Shown one piece after another: positions 1-8,796 of a stretch of DNA of 64,000 nucleotides (position 1 is the first letter of the stretch; the number at the start of each line of letters is the position of its first letter). The stretch comes from Bacillus salipaludis (lineage in GTDB: Bacteria > Bacillota > Bacilli > Bacillales_B > DSM-18226). The notes under the pieces were generated by a model that had not been told where the DNA came from, did no database searches, and saw only the letters and a list, made by a program, of their open reading frames with translations. The stretch covers positions 1-64,000 of the forward strand of contig NZ_SMYO01000001.1 in assembly GCF_004358205.1 (NCBI RefSeq), given 5' to 3'. Made by a program: the position numbers and the translations under genes.

Positions 1-110
1 ATTCAGTATCATCATCATCAACCAGTCGTTTCACCGAGATGACGTCTCTGTCAGATAATGAAAAGAAGAGTGTCGACTAGATCAACACTCCATGCGACTG
101 CCCGTCGCAC
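1..110. other. Unassigned left edge with two hairpins
   Basis: No gene can be supported here. Read on the minus strand there are two compact stem-loops: a GCGAC/GTCGC stem at about 93-108, and a GAGTGT/ACACTC stem at about 68-90 with further internal pairing. They lie downstream of the small gene at 132-491 and beyond its terminator. They may belong to an RNA element that continues outside the window. I do not recognise the family. Confidence 0.3.
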
Positions 111-133
111 AAAAAGACCCCTTTTTAGAGGTC
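111..133 (-). terminator. Intrinsic terminator overlapping a stop codon
   Basis: On the minus strand a 7-bp stem (GACCTCT/AGGGGTC, one wobble) is followed by TTTTT. The stem begins inside the TGA stop of the gene at 132-491. Confidence 0.7.
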
Positions 134-491
134 AATTGTTTTTTAACTCTTCTAATGGCAGACTGAGATTCTTTAATGTATAAAGTCTCGCTGTAAAAAT
201 GAATAACTCATGATAATTATTTTTTACATATTCATCAATAATGCTGATTCCTTTATTAAATCCATCAACAAGATAGAGCGTATATTTTTCATCCCAAGAA
301 AACTGATTGATTCTGATCAACTCATCTGCAATGATTTGAAACTTAAAATCCTCAATCAGCAGTTTAATTTGATAGATTTTATCTTTCTCCACACGGCTTC
401 TATCTTTGTTTTCATAATTTTTTTGAACGAATTTTATAAAATCATTGATATTTTCCGCTAACATTAACGCTTTTTGCATCTCGAAGTTCAT
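132..491 (-). CDS. Hypothetical small protein (119 aa)
   Basis: I do not recognise the family. The product is a small, charged, mostly helical protein with no signal peptide or membrane segment. Its N-terminal half is rich in Lys, Glu and Asn, and its C-terminal half carries aromatic pairs. An ATG with a GGAGATGGAGAG-type ribosome binding site just upstream supports translation. A terminator overlaps the stop codon, so this is probably the last or only gene of its transcript. It faces the same way as the amino-acid scavenging genes that follow, with about 90 bp between, so a functional link is possible but not shown. Confidence 0.6.
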   Translation of the reverse strand: MNFEMQKALMLAENINDFIKFVQKNYENKDRSRVEKDKIYQIKLLIEDFKFQIIADELIRINQFSWDEKYTLYLVDGFNKGISIIDEYVKNNYHELFIFTARLYTLKNLSLPLEELKNN

Positions 492-578
492 CTCTCCATC
501 TCCTTAATATCTAAAAATCTAATCCTTAATTAAGAAGATTGTATGTATTGAAATGATCATTTAATACTGACAAGCCAA

Positions 579-1328
579 TTACCCAACGGTCTCTAAACCA
601 TTATTGAAATGGTATTTGCTTACTTCTACTAATCGATTAAATAATTCCTGCATCTCCGGATGTTTTTCTGACATCGATTCAGGATGCCATTGAACGGCGA
701 CCAAATATGGATAATCCTTTCCTTCGACCGCCTCAATAATTCCGTCATCAGCTAGCGCTGTAATGACAAGGCCTTTTCCTAATTCCTCTATCGCTTGATG
801 ATGAAGAGAATTTACTAGTGTATCTTGATGTCCCCAAATCCCATTAATCAAGCTATTTTTCTCCAGTTTTATATGGTGGAATGGCAGAGGTCGGGGAATG
901 GTCTGCTCATGAAGATGGACTTCTTTTTCTATTAAAGAAGGAATATCTTGTATAAGTGTTCCGCCACAGGCAACATTGATTAGTTGTATTCCCCTGCAAA
1001 TCCCAAATATTGGCTTTTTTGTTTTTGAAAAATAGTCAAATAACTTTATCTCGAATTCGTCCCTCTCGCTTCGAAAAAAACCTATTTTTACATGTGGAGG
1101 CTTCCTATAAGATTGTGGATCAACATCTTCACCGCCGCTAAAAATGATCCCGTCGCAAAGCGTAACATATTGTTTAATGGCCTCTTCATCTTTAACAACA
1201 GGAAGAAGTATCGGGATACCGCCGGCTCGTTCCACAGCTCGGTGGTAATCGTGATGAATATACACACCTTCCATGTTGTCATTATACTTAACATAAGATG
1301 TTGTAATGCCAATGATTGGTTTTTTCAT
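579..1328 (-). CDS. Class I glutamine amidotransferase, PuuD-like (gamma-glutamyl-GABA hydrolase family)
   Basis: This is a peptidase C26 family protein of about 249 aa. The nucleophile elbow GICRGIQL holds the catalytic Cys near residue 112, and QWHPE near residue 220 supplies the catalytic His and Glu. An upstream oxyanion segment (FSGGEDVDP) is also typical. Family members hydrolyse gamma-glutamyl amides such as gamma-glutamyl-GABA in the cytoplasm. ATG 1328 is chosen over GTG 1337 because GAAAGAG lies at good distance. It follows an amino-acid ABC importer on the same strand, about 60 bp after its ATPase gene, and is probably co-transcribed with it. The substrate is inferred only from family and context. 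Confidence 0.85.
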   Translation of the reverse strand: MKKPIIGITTSYVKYNDNMEGVYIHHDYHRAVERAGGIPILLPVVKDEEAIKQYVTLCDGIIFSGGEDVDPQSYRKPPHVKIGFFRSERDEFEIKLFDYFSKTKKPIFGICRGIQLINVACGGTLIQDIPSLIEKEVHLHEQTIPRPLPFHHIKLEKNSLINGIWGHQDTLVNSLHHQAIEELGKGLVITALADDGIIEAVEGKDYPYLVAVQWHPESMSEKHPEMQELFNRLVEVSKYHFNNGLETVG

Positions 1329-1388
1329 TTTTTTCACTCTTTCTCTTCTTTATTTCGAATAAGGAAGGGGGAAGCTACAAATACATCC

Positions 1389-2111
1389 TTAAAGGACCTT
1401 ATCTAGAAATGAACGAAGCCGCTCACTTTTTGCTCCTCCAAATATCTCTTTAGGTGGTCCATCTTCAACAATCACACCTTGATCTAAAAATAAAATTCGA
1501 TCAGCAACTTCTCTTGCGAATCCCATTTCATGTGTGACAATAATCATCGTCATACCCTCATTAGCCAGGGTACGCATAACCTGTAATACTTCTCCAACTG
1601 TTTCCGGATCTAGAGCGCTAGTTGGTTCATCAAACAACATCACCTTCGGATTCATTGAAAGGGCTCGTGCAATAGCCACCCGCTGCTGCTGTCCGCCTGA
1701 TAAACTTTTCGGATATTCACTTGCTTTTTCAGTCAAATCTACTTTCTTTAGATAATTCATGGCAATCTTTTCTGCTTCAGCTTTGGTCATTTTTTTAATT
1801 TTAATGGGTGCCAGCGTAATATTCTCTAAAACCGTTTTATGAGGAAATAAATTAAACTGCTGAAAAACCATCCCCATTTTCTGCCTCGTAACCGTAATGT
1901 CATGCCCTTTTTCTGTTACGCAGGTTCCTTCAAAATAAACCTCTCCACTTGATGGAACTTCGAGCTGATTGATACAACGCAGAAGCGTTGATTTTCCCGA
2001 ACCAGACGCACCGATTAAACAAACAACTTGTCCTTTAGGAATAAATAAATCAATACCTTTTAAGACATCATTGGAGCTGAAGGTTTTATGTATCTTTTTC
2101 ATTTCCAGCAT
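1389..2111 (-). CDS. Amino-acid ABC transporter ATP-binding protein, GlnQ/HisP type
   Basis: This is the cytoplasmic ATPase of a polar amino-acid importer, 240 aa, the usual length. Walker A (GASGSGKST) is near residue 33, the Q-loop (FQQFNLFPH) near 84, the signature LSGGQQQR near 138, Walker B ([12 protein letters not shown]) near 158, and the H-loop His in IIVTHEMG near 194. The start overlaps the permease stop as TAATG, which suggests translational coupling. It works with the permease and the lipoprotein just upstream. Glutamine or a related polar amino acid is the likeliest substrate class, but the sequence does not fix it. Confidence 0.92.
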   Translation of the reverse strand: MLEMKKIHKTFSSNDVLKGIDLFIPKGQVVCLIGASGSGKSTLLRCINQLEVPSSGEVYFEGTCVTEKGHDITVTRQKMGMVFQQFNLFPHKTVLENITLAPIKIKKMTKAEAEKIAMNYLKKVDLTEKASEYPKSLSGGQQQRVAIARALSMNPKVMLFDEPTSALDPETVGEVLQVMRTLANEGMTMIIVTHEMGFAREVADRILFLDQGVIVEDGPPKEIFGGAKSERLRSFLDKVL

Positions 2112-2764
2112 TAATTCGACACCTTCCTTTCCACAAGCTCAGTTAACCAGTTAATCGAGGTGTATAATACCCAGTACATTAATCCAATCGTAAAAAGATA
2201 GGCGAATATCTCATAGTTTTGCGCATAGCCAATTTGGGCACTGTACGTCAGTTCAACTACTCCGATAACGGCTAAAAGAGAGGTATCTTTTAAACTTATA
2301 CTAAACTGGTTCATAAAGGCTGGAGTCATTCGTTTTACTGCTTGCGGTAAAATAACATAAAAAAATGTTTGCCGTTTTGTGAACCCAAGAGCGCTGCTCG
2401 CTTCCTCTTGTCCTTTATCAATTGATGCAATACCAGCACGAAATACTTCGGCAAGGTAGGCGCCTGCATTGATGGAAATCGTCATCGCTCCAACAACCAT
2501 CGGAGATAGGCCCCCGGGGACAATCATGGGCATGATGGCAAAATAGACGAAAATAATTTGAACATATAAGGGTGTACCACGAATGATACTTACATACACT
2601 CGGGTGATGCTTTGTAAGATTCGATTGGAACTTATCCGAAACATCCCAAAGATTAAACCGATGATTGTCGCAAAAAGTAATGAAATACAGACAATTTCAA
2701 GAGTCTTTCCCGCTCCTACTAAAAGGTTAGGGAAGTCCTGCCATACCATTTCAATTCCTCTCAT
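2111..2764 (-). CDS. Amino-acid ABC transporter permease, GlnP/HisM family
   Basis: The product is a membrane permease of about 217 aa with roughly five hydrophobic segments. The conserved EAA loop ([20 protein letters not shown]) is near residues 135-155. ATG 2764 is preferred because AGAGGGG sits seven bases upstream; an in-frame start 39 bases earlier lacks this. The gene lies between the ATPase (overlapping TAATG) and the binding-protein gene. A strong hairpin separates it from the binding-protein gene. HisMQ/GlnP-type permeases act as homodimers or heterodimers, and only one permease gene is present here. Confidence 0.92.
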   Translation of the reverse strand: MRGIEMVWQDFPNLLVGAGKTLEIVCISLLFATIIGLIFGMFRISSNRILQSITRVYVSIIRGTPLYVQIIFVYFAIMPMIVPGGLSPMVVGAMTISINAGAYLAEVFRAGIASIDKGQEEASSALGFTKRQTFFYVILPQAVKRMTPAFMNQFSISLKDTSLLAVIGVVELTYSAQIGYAQNYEIFAYLFTIGLMYWVLYTSINWLTELVERKVSN

Positions 2765-2792
2765 CGTAACCCCTCTTTCTTCTATGTTTGAA

Positions 2793-2821
2793 AAAAGGCG
2801 CATTCATCTCATGCGCCTTTT
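2793..2821 (-). terminator. Hairpin between binding-protein and permease genes
   Basis: A perfect 11-bp stem (AAAAGGCGCAT/ATGCGCCTTTT) with a 7-base loop and a T-run on the minus strand. It lies inside the operon, after the binding-protein gene and before the permease, so it probably ends most transcripts and leaves the lipoprotein in excess. Confidence 0.75.
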
Positions 2822-2866
2822 TGTTCATCTCATATCTATGTTGTATTTCCTGCAGAATGAAAACAC

Positions 2867-3646
2867 TTATTCGCCAAAGTACTTCTTATGCAATGCATCG
2901 TATTCGCCATCGTCTTTTATTTCTTTTAACCCTTTATTGAAATCCTCTAAAACCTTTTCCTCATCCTTTGCGATAGCGATCCCATATTGTTCCCCGGTTA
3001 AGCGCTCCCCAACTCTTTTTAGGCCTTTCGCTGTACCGGATTTCATTTTGTCGGTTACAAATGGATAGTCGTTAACTAACGCATCGGATTGTCCATTTTG
3101 AACATCTAAGTAGAGAGTCGGCTCATCCTCTAAAATTTTCACCCTTGCCCCATATTGCTTCGCTAATTCTTTTGCCTTTTCCAATCCGGAAGTTCCATTT
3201 TTAGCAACAATGCTTTTTCCCTTTAAGTCAGCGGGACCGTTTATATTACTTCCCTCTTTTACTACGAGCACCAGACCACTATCAAAATAAGGATCGGTGA
3301 AATTGGTTACCGCCTTGCGCTCTTCTTTAATCGTAATGGCTGCAGCAGCCCCATCCACCTGATTCGTCTTTAAGGATGGAATGATTCCATCGAATTTCAT
3401 ATCCTTCCACTGGATCTTATATCTTTCTTTTTTTGCAATCGCTTCTACCACCTCGATGTCAAAGCCCGCAAATTTTCCATTCTCTTTGTGTGCAAAAGCC
3501 CCGCCGTCCGCACTTGTCGCAAATACTAGTGTTCTTTCTTTTGAATCACCATTTGAATTGTTCGTCGTGGTTGAAGCTTTCCCACACCCTGCAAGTGCCA
3601 GTGTTATGGCACCACAAACAGCAATCGATTTCAGCACTTTTTTCAT
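2867..3646 (-). CDS. Amino-acid ABC transporter substrate-binding lipoprotein, family 3 (GlnH-like)
   Basis: The protein has about 259 aa. A short lipoprotein signal ends in the lipobox LALAGC, so the mature N-terminus would be a lipid-modified Cys at the outer face of the membrane. The rest is a bilobed family 3 solute-binding domain, with KFAGFDIEV and NFTDPYFDSG as typical landmarks. ATG 3646 follows GGGAGGGG by six bases; an in-frame TTG 15 bases earlier falls in the ribosome binding site and is rejected. It is the first gene of the importer operon. Confidence 0.92.
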   Translation of the reverse strand: MKKVLKSIAVCGAITLALAGCGKASTTTNNSNGDSKERTLVFATSADGGAFAHKENGKFAGFDIEVVEAIAKKERYKIQWKDMKFDGIIPSLKTNQVDGAAAAITIKEERKAVTNFTDPYFDSGLVLVVKEGSNINGPADLKGKSIVAKNGTSGLEKAKELAKQYGARVKILEDEPTLYLDVQNGQSDALVNDYPFVTDKMKSGTAKGLKRVGERLTGEQYGIAIAKDEEKVLEDFNKGLKEIKDDGEYDALHKKYFGE

Positions 3647-3860
3647 TGAATCCCCTCCCAAATTTAGTTACCTTTTACTTTGTTATTCTTTTAATCTATC
3701 TAAAAGGAGTGTAATCTCCGAATCTATATTCTATTTATTGTAAAAGGTTGTCCAAGTTTTTTTATATCGTCTACTAGTTTCGTTGATATGATTTATATTC
3801 AAATTTAAAACTTTTAGACCTGAATTTAAGGATAAGGATTCTTCTCTTTTTTATGACATT

Positions 3861-3893
3861 AAAAAAGTTAGCATGAAGATTCTTCATACTAAC
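3861..3893 (-). terminator. Intrinsic terminator after M20 gene
   Basis: A 13-bp stem (GTTAG...CTAAC) with almost no loop, then TTTTTT on the minus strand, just downstream of the M20 amidohydrolase gene. Confidence 0.75.
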
Positions 3894-3930
3894 TTCCTAA
3901 TTATTACAAACTATCCAATTTAACTTTCCT

Positions 3931-5046
3931 TTACTGTTCAGCAAGTCCTTTGAACAATTCCACTCCTGTTTCAATGAGATCGTCTCGAAAGTTATATTCA
4001 TAGCTATGCAGATTCGGATAGTTTTCTCCGTTTCCAATATAACAGTAAGAACCTTTTGTTAATTTTGTATAATGGCCAAAATCTTCAGAACCACGGAACG
4101 CTTCAGTTAGCTCTTTCATTGGAATCCCTTTTTCTTTGCAGACCTGACGAATTTTGTCAGAGCTTTCTTTGTAGTTTGACGTTTCTGGGAATTCATCCTG
4201 ATATTCGAAGCGAACCTTCAGACCATACTTCCCTGCTTCGGCCTTCGCAATATCTTCCAAATTCTTTTGTAGTCTATCCAATTCTTCTTCATAGAGTGCA
4301 CGAATCGTCATTCGAAGCGAACCCTTGCTGGCATTAACACCAAAGGCTTTTGCACCAATATCTACCTGAACAACAGTACAGAGAACAATTCCTTTATTGA
4401 TTTCGGGGTCAACAAATCCAGGGATCGCATCAATTATCTTCGCAATAGCGAAGGACGGATTGATTCCCTTTTCCGGTTCGCTGGCATGAGATGGAACACC
4501 CTCCATTTGGATCGTCATACCTTTAGATGCACAGTGTGCGGTCCCATCAATAACGAAAACGGTATTATGTTTAAAGCCGCTCATATTATGCCAAGCAAAA
4601 ATCTCATCAATGTTATTTTCCTTTATGAAAACAGCACACTCGGCAGCACCGTCTCCTGTTTCTTCTGCATGCTGAAATAGGAAAAAGATATTGTTGTCGG
4701 AACCTAACTGATCAATTTCAAGGGCAAAACCCGCCAAAGTTGCAGAGTGTCCGTCATGACCACATTTATGTGAAACCCCTGGAAACTTAGAACCATATGG
4801 AAGTTCAATTGTTTCCTCGATTGGAAGTGCATCAAAATCCGCACGGAATGCTACATTTCTTTTACCCACGTTAGAATGATAGATGGCATAAAACCAACGG
4901 CCTCTATCTACAATTTCAAGCTTCGTGTTTTCTTTGAGAAAATCAATTAAATGCTGCTTTGTCCATACTTCATGGTTTGATAATTCCGGATGAGCATGAA
5001 GTTCATGACGAAGTTGAATTGCCAAGTCTAGATTTTTCTTTTCCAT
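3931..5046 (-). CDS. M20 family amidohydrolase (AmhX/HipO-like)
   Basis: A cytoplasmic zinc or manganese hydrolase of about 371 aa that removes acyl or aminoacyl groups from N-substituted amino acids. Metal-site motifs are visible: KCGHDGHSA (Cys and His ligands) near residue 91, and FQHAEETGDG (His and catalytic Glu) near 125. A dimerisation lid follows, then C-terminal metal motif GSEDFGHY. ATG 5046 is used because GGGGAGAA precedes it; the longer frame to 5085 is less likely. It is transcribed alone between an AT-rich palindrome upstream and a strong terminator. The neighbouring GntR regulator and second M20 enzyme suggest a shared acyl-amino-acid pathway (inference). Confidence 0.87.
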   Translation of the reverse strand: MEKKNLDLAIQLRHELHAHPELSNHEVWTKQHLIDFLKENTKLEIVDRGRWFYAIYHSNVGKRNVAFRADFDALPIEETIELPYGSKFPGVSHKCGHDGHSATLAGFALEIDQLGSDNNIFFLFQHAEETGDGAAECAVFIKENNIDEIFAWHNMSGFKHNTVFVIDGTAHCASKGMTIQMEGVPSHASEPEKGINPSFAIAKIIDAIPGFVDPEINKGIVLCTVVQVDIGAKAFGVNASKGSLRMTIRALYEEELDRLQKNLEDIAKAEAGKYGLKVRFEYQDEFPETSNYKESSDKIRQVCKEKGIPMKELTEAFRGSEDFGHYTKLTKGSYCYIGNGENYPNLHSYEYNFRDDLIETGVELFKGLAEQ

Positions 5047-5244
5047 ATTCCATTCTCCCCTTAGATTTATGATGATCTTTTGCAATTTATCTTAAAACGC
5101 TTTCACTTTTGCAAAAGTCTAGCAATCCATGGTCGTACCTTAACTTAGATTTTACATTATTCAAGTACAAACTAAGGATTACTAAAAAAGGCTAAAAAAT
5201 AATCACAAATATTCAGTCTCTTTTATCGAAATATTTAATTACCT

Positions 5245-5264
5245 GTATATATTATATTATATAC
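5245..5264. promoter_or_regulatory. Candidate GntR operator upstream of the M20 gene
   Basis: Inverted repeat GTATATA-N6-TATATAC in the promoter region of the amidohydrolase gene. A related repeat lies in front of the regulator gene itself. The low complexity of AT-rich DNA limits certainty. Confidence 0.4.
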
Positions 5265-5283
5265 TTTATATTTAACAGTCAAT

Positions 5284-5320
5284 AAAAAAACGACTTTGTC
5301 GCTGTTGGACAAAATCGTTT
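5284..5320 (-). terminator. Intrinsic terminator of the GntR gene
   Basis: A 13-bp stem (AAACGATTTTGTC/GACAAAGTCGTTT on the minus strand, one wobble) around a 7-base loop, followed by a T-run. Confidence 0.75.
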
Positions 5321-5341
5321 TCCTTAACATTAGTTTATATT

Positions 5342-5986
5342 CTAGAGCTGCAGGTTCTCCACCTTATGAATATTCCAATGTACGTCTTTCATGAAACTGG
5401 CTAATTCAACAGAATCCTTGCTTTTAAAAAGTTCCATCATCGTTCTATGCTCATTATTTATTTGCGATAATCTTTCCTTCAGTTGATCCTTTGGACCAAT
5501 TTCACCTAAATTTATTAAAAACTTCTTTTCTAATTGCAGCAAAAGATCTACTAGGCTCTTGTTCGGGCAGATTTTTAAATAGACACCATGAAAAGCTTGC
5601 TGCATCTTATCATACATCCGGTAATTCTCTGTATTAATGGCAAGATCAATACTTTGGATATAAAATTCCATCTCTTTTATGTCCTTCTCCGTTAAAAGCG
5701 GAACCGCCAGTGAAGCAGCCAGACCATCCAATGCACCGATGATGAAATATGTTTCTTCCGCCTCTTGTTTTGTAAGGCTTTTTATGACGAACCCTTTTCT
5801 TGGAACATTGTCAAGCAACCCCTCTGATGAAAGCTGTATGAGGGCCTCTCTTACCGGTGTCCTGCTGACTTTCAGCATTTCGCAAATATGATTTTCATTT
5901 ACCTTTTTACCGGGAAGCAATTTTCCACTGTTAATTTGCTCAACGATATAGTTATACACATGGTCTTTTAGCGATAAATATTCCAT
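5342..5986 (-). CDS. GntR family transcriptional regulator, FadR (FCD) subfamily
   Basis: A 214-aa DNA-binding regulator. The N-terminal winged helix includes SRTPVREALIQL near residues 42-53, the hallmark GntR recognition helix, and the C-terminal part is an all-helical FCD ligand domain. ATG 5986 sits nine bases after GGAG; a TTG 15 bases earlier overlaps that site. It stands between two M20 amidohydrolase genes in the same orientation. Similar AT-rich inverted repeats occur upstream of its own start and of one M20 gene, so autoregulation and control of that enzyme are plausible. The ligand is unknown, perhaps an acyl amino acid or a carboxylate. Confidence 0.88.
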   Translation of the reverse strand: MEYLSLKDHVYNYIVEQINSGKLLPGKKVNENHICEMLKVSRTPVREALIQLSSEGLLDNVPRKGFVIKSLTKQEAEETYFIIGALDGLAASLAVPLLTEKDIKEMEFYIQSIDLAINTENYRMYDKMQQAFHGVYLKICPNKSLVDLLLQLEKKFLINLGEIGPKDQLKERLSQINNEHRTMMELFKSKDSVELASFMKDVHWNIHKVENLQL

Positions 5987-5999
5987 TTTTAGAGTCTCC

Positions 6000-6018
6000 A
6001 ATTATATTGTATATAATT
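6000..6018. promoter_or_regulatory. Candidate autoregulatory operator of the GntR gene
   Basis: Perfect inverted repeat AATTATAT-TGT-ATATAATT only 14 bases upstream of the regulator ATG, where a bound dimer would block transcription. Confidence 0.5.
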
Positions 6019-6104
6019 GGATTTTATATTATTATAGGATTTTTCTCAAATAATTTCTTAAAAACTTTTTAAAAATAGGCAATCACGACATTAAGTATGT
6101 CATG

Positions 6105-7292
6105 TTACTCTAACCCATAGTATCCACAAACAACATACCCTACTGATTTTGCAGCTACAATGAGTGAATCCTCATCAATATCAAATTTTGGATGATGGTT
6201 GAAAAAAGGTTTTTCCATACCTTTTGGGGTACAGCCAATATAAAAATAACAACCTGGGATTTTTTCCAAATAATAAGCAAAGTCATCAGATGGTGACATC
6301 ATTGGATATTCTTCTACTTCCTTTATATCCGGGTCATTCGCATTTTCCAGGTTTTCTTTTACCGCTGCTGTTACCTCAGGATCATTATAAAGTGGCGGAT
6401 AATCGGAAGTGTAGGTTAACTCACACTGGACACCAAATTCCACTTCAATACCGCTAACAATACGGCGAACCTCTTTTTCAATAATTCCCTTTGTTTCCAC
6501 CTTCATGTAACGGATATCCCCCTCAAGTTCCACACGGTCTTTAATGACATTGAATGTACCCTTTCCATCAAAAGAACCAATGGTTATAACGCCAGCGTCA
6601 AAGGGATTTAACCGTCGGCTTATAATTGTTTGTACGGCTGTTACAAAATAAGACCCTGCAACAATCGCATCGTTTGCCCTATGCGGGGAAGAGCCGTGCC
6701 CGCCGACTCCTTGAATCCCAAGTTTAAAATAAGATCTCCCGGCAAACGAAAAACCGCTGTGATAGCCGACATGACCCGCTGGAGCTATGGGAAGTAAATG
6801 AATCCCAAAAATATTGTCTACATCATCAAGCTCCCCAGAGTCTACGATACTCTTTGCTCCACCAGGAGGTACTTCCTCTGCATGCTGATGGATGATTTTA
6901 ATTGTACCAGGTATTTGATCCTTTAATTGAATCAGGCACTCCGCAAGAATCATTAAATAGGCCGTATGCCCATCATGACCACAAGCATGCATAACCCCTT
7001 CATTCTTTGATTTAAAGGGAAGCTCTGTTTCTTCCATAATTGGAAGGGCATCAAAATCGGCACGAAGCGCAATCGTTTTTCCAGGCTTTCCACCTTCAAT
7101 TGTCACGATGATCCCATATCCATTTCCTACATTTCTTTGTACCTCAACATCCTTACCATTGTAATAATCAGCAATATATTGAGCCGTTTTTTCTTCTTTA
7201 AAAGATAACTCTGGGTTTTCATGCAAATAACGACGAATCTGAATCATTTCGTCTTTACGAACTTCTAACATTTCGATTAGTTGTTTTCTCAT
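6105..7292 (-). CDS. M20D family amidohydrolase
   Basis: A second metal-dependent amidohydrolase, about 395 aa, normal for the M20D group (N-acyl-amino-acid hydrolases, hippurate hydrolases). MHACGHDGHTAY near residue 100 and HQHAEEVPPGG near 135 hold the metal ligands and the catalytic Glu. The lid domain has GVGGHGSSPH, and the C-terminal motif is SPSDDFAYY. ATG 7292 follows GGGAGGTTTTAAA; the TTG 15 bases earlier is rejected. It is only distantly similar to the M20 gene at 3931-5046, so this is not a recent duplication. No signal peptide is seen, so it acts in the cytoplasm. Confidence 0.9.
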   Translation of the reverse strand: MRKQLIEMLEVRKDEMIQIRRYLHENPELSFKEEKTAQYIADYYNGKDVEVQRNVGNGYGIIVTIEGGKPGKTIALRADFDALPIMEETELPFKSKNEGVMHACGHDGHTAYLMILAECLIQLKDQIPGTIKIIHQHAEEVPPGGAKSIVDSGELDDVDNIFGIHLLPIAPAGHVGYHSGFSFAGRSYFKLGIQGVGGHGSSPHRANDAIVAGSYFVTAVQTIISRRLNPFDAGVITIGSFDGKGTFNVIKDRVELEGDIRYMKVETKGIIEKEVRRIVSGIEVEFGVQCELTYTSDYPPLYNDPEVTAAVKENLENANDPDIKEVEEYPMMSPSDDFAYYLEKIPGCYFYIGCTPKGMEKPFFNHHPKFDIDEDSLIVAAKSVGYVVCGYYGLE

Positions 7293-7604
7293 TTTAAAAC
7301 CTCCCAAAATCGATACCCTATCTATGCATGACTTGCGACTTGTTTATTCAGTGACTGGTGCGGAAGAAATCATTAAAACCTTTGCCCACCGCCACCTACT
7401 TATTAGTTACATCTAGTGTGCCCGCAATTGCATTTAATAAGAAGTTAGAAATCGTTGTAAAGATAGAGTAGTTGTTGCCTGATTCACTAACTCCTGCTTA
7501 GAAATTATTTGCATTTAGTAAACTGTAAACCAGTTCTTTTAGAATTTTCACCTGAATTATATACCTAGATCAATAAAATACTTCAAATTGTTAACCCAGC
7601 AACA
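7293..7604. other. Gene-poor interval with a short coding remnant
   Basis: No complete gene is visible between the M20 gene and the terminator at 7605-7639. The only structured content is a minus-strand open stretch at 7396-7497, listed separately. No clear promoter was identified. Confidence 0.4.
7396..7497 (-). pseudogene. Possible C-terminal remnant of a transporter
   Basis: A 33-codon minus-strand stretch begins right after an in-frame TAA and ends at TAG. It reads protein-like (AGVSESGNNYSIF..., then ISNFLLNAIAGTLDV) and resembles the tail of a membrane transporter. No start codon or upstream part is present. Because M20 amidohydrolases are often paired with AbgT-type or other carboxylate transporters, it could be what is left of such a partner. 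This is a weak call. Confidence 0.25.
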
Positions 7605-7639
7605 AAAAATACCACCTTGTAAACCAAGGTGGTATTTTT
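7605..7639 (-). terminator. Strong intrinsic terminator
   Basis: Perfect 15-bp stem (AAAAATACCACCTTG and its complement) with a 5-base loop, ending the binding-protein transcript on the minus strand. Confidence 0.85.
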
Positions 7640-7673
7640 CGTAATTTATAAAAGGTTTAAGAAATTAAATCCT

Positions 7674-8669
7674 TTATTCCCCTACTATTTTAGCATCCTT
7701 TAACTGATCATCTGTTAATTTGATTCCTTCCTGCTCAGCCGCTTTTTTATTAATCATCAGCTGAAGGTTTTCTGGGAAACCAACAGGAATTTCGCTTGGT
7801 TTCTTACCCTTTAGAATTTCCACAGCCATTTTCCCCGTAGTGTAACCAAGGTCATGGTAGTCAAAACCATACGATGCAAAGGTTCCTCTTTTGACGGAAT
7901 CCCCTTCACCTACAAAGGTTGGGATCTTTTTCGCATTCGCTACCTTGATAACGGATTCAAGAGCAGATACGACAGTGTTGTCCTTAGGAATATAAAGTAC
8001 ATCTGCACGCCCCACCAAGGATTCAGCTGCCTGCTTTACTTCGGAACTAGTAGAAATCGTCACTTCAACAGATTTAAGCCCTGCTGCCTTAATAGCTTCA
8101 TTAGCGTTTTTCACATTAACAACTGAGTTAGGTTCACCATTGTTATAGATGATACCCACCTTCTTGGCATCTGGAACAAACTTTTTAATGGCATCAATCG
8201 TATTTTTGATCGCTTCTGGATGTGTATCAGAGGTTCCTGTTACGTTACCACCCGGCTTATCAAGACTTTGAACCAGTTGAGCCCCAACTGGATCGGTAAT
8301 GGCGGTAAACAAGACTGGAATATTTTTCGTAGACTTGACCACAGCCTGTGCGCTAGGAGTGGCAATCGCCAAAATAAGATCATCCTTGTCATCCACCAAT
8401 TTTTGAGCGATCGACATATTGGTATTCATGTCTCCCTGGGCATTTTGGTAATCTAGCTTCAAGTTCTTTCCTTCTTCATAGCCTGCATCCTTTAGTGCTT
8501 TGATAAAACCTTCTCGTGCAGCATCAAGAGATGGATGTTCGACAAGCTGTGTAATGCCTATTTTCACAACCTTCTCTTTTTTCTCCCCAGCGGTTTCTTT
8601 GCTTCCTGCTCCGCATGCGGAAAGCAATAATAGCAATCCACAAACGATGATAGCAAAACTTTTCTTCAT
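7674..8669 (-). CDS. ABC transporter substrate-binding lipoprotein, TrpX-like
   Basis: A lipoprotein of about 331 aa: the signal peptide ends in LLLLSAC, then comes a two-lobed periplasmic-binding fold of the ABC_sub_bind type (PF04392), with TPSAQAVVKST, FTAITDPVGAQLV and IYNNGEPNS as landmarks. Members are often linked to tryptophan or other hydrophobic amino-acid uptake (TrpXYZ). ATG 8669 follows GGGGAGGAAGAAG; the TTG 15 bases earlier is rejected. It is unusual in having no permease or ATPase gene beside it, and a terminator closes the transcript at once. The partner proteins must lie elsewhere in the genome, or the protein works without them. Confidence 0.85.
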   Translation of the reverse strand: MKKSFAIIVCGLLLLLSACGAGSKETAGEKKEKVVKIGITQLVEHPSLDAAREGFIKALKDAGYEEGKNLKLDYQNAQGDMNTNMSIAQKLVDDKDDLILAIATPSAQAVVKSTKNIPVLFTAITDPVGAQLVQSLDKPGGNVTGTSDTHPEAIKNTIDAIKKFVPDAKKVGIIYNNGEPNSVVNVKNANEAIKAAGLKSVEVTISTSSEVKQAAESLVGRADVLYIPKDNTVVSALESVIKVANAKKIPTFVGEGDSVKRGTFASYGFDYHDLGYTTGKMAVEILKGKKPSEIPVGFPENLQLMINKKAAEQEGIKLTDDQLKDAKIVGE

Positions 8670-8796
8670 CTTCTTCCTCCCCAATTTCTTTGACTACATA
8701 TGTACTTTCTTTTAGAAAAATTGATAAAGTAGTCTTCTATTTTTCTATTGCCAGAAATTTATAATATTCAGATTTTAACACTATTATTTCAATAGG

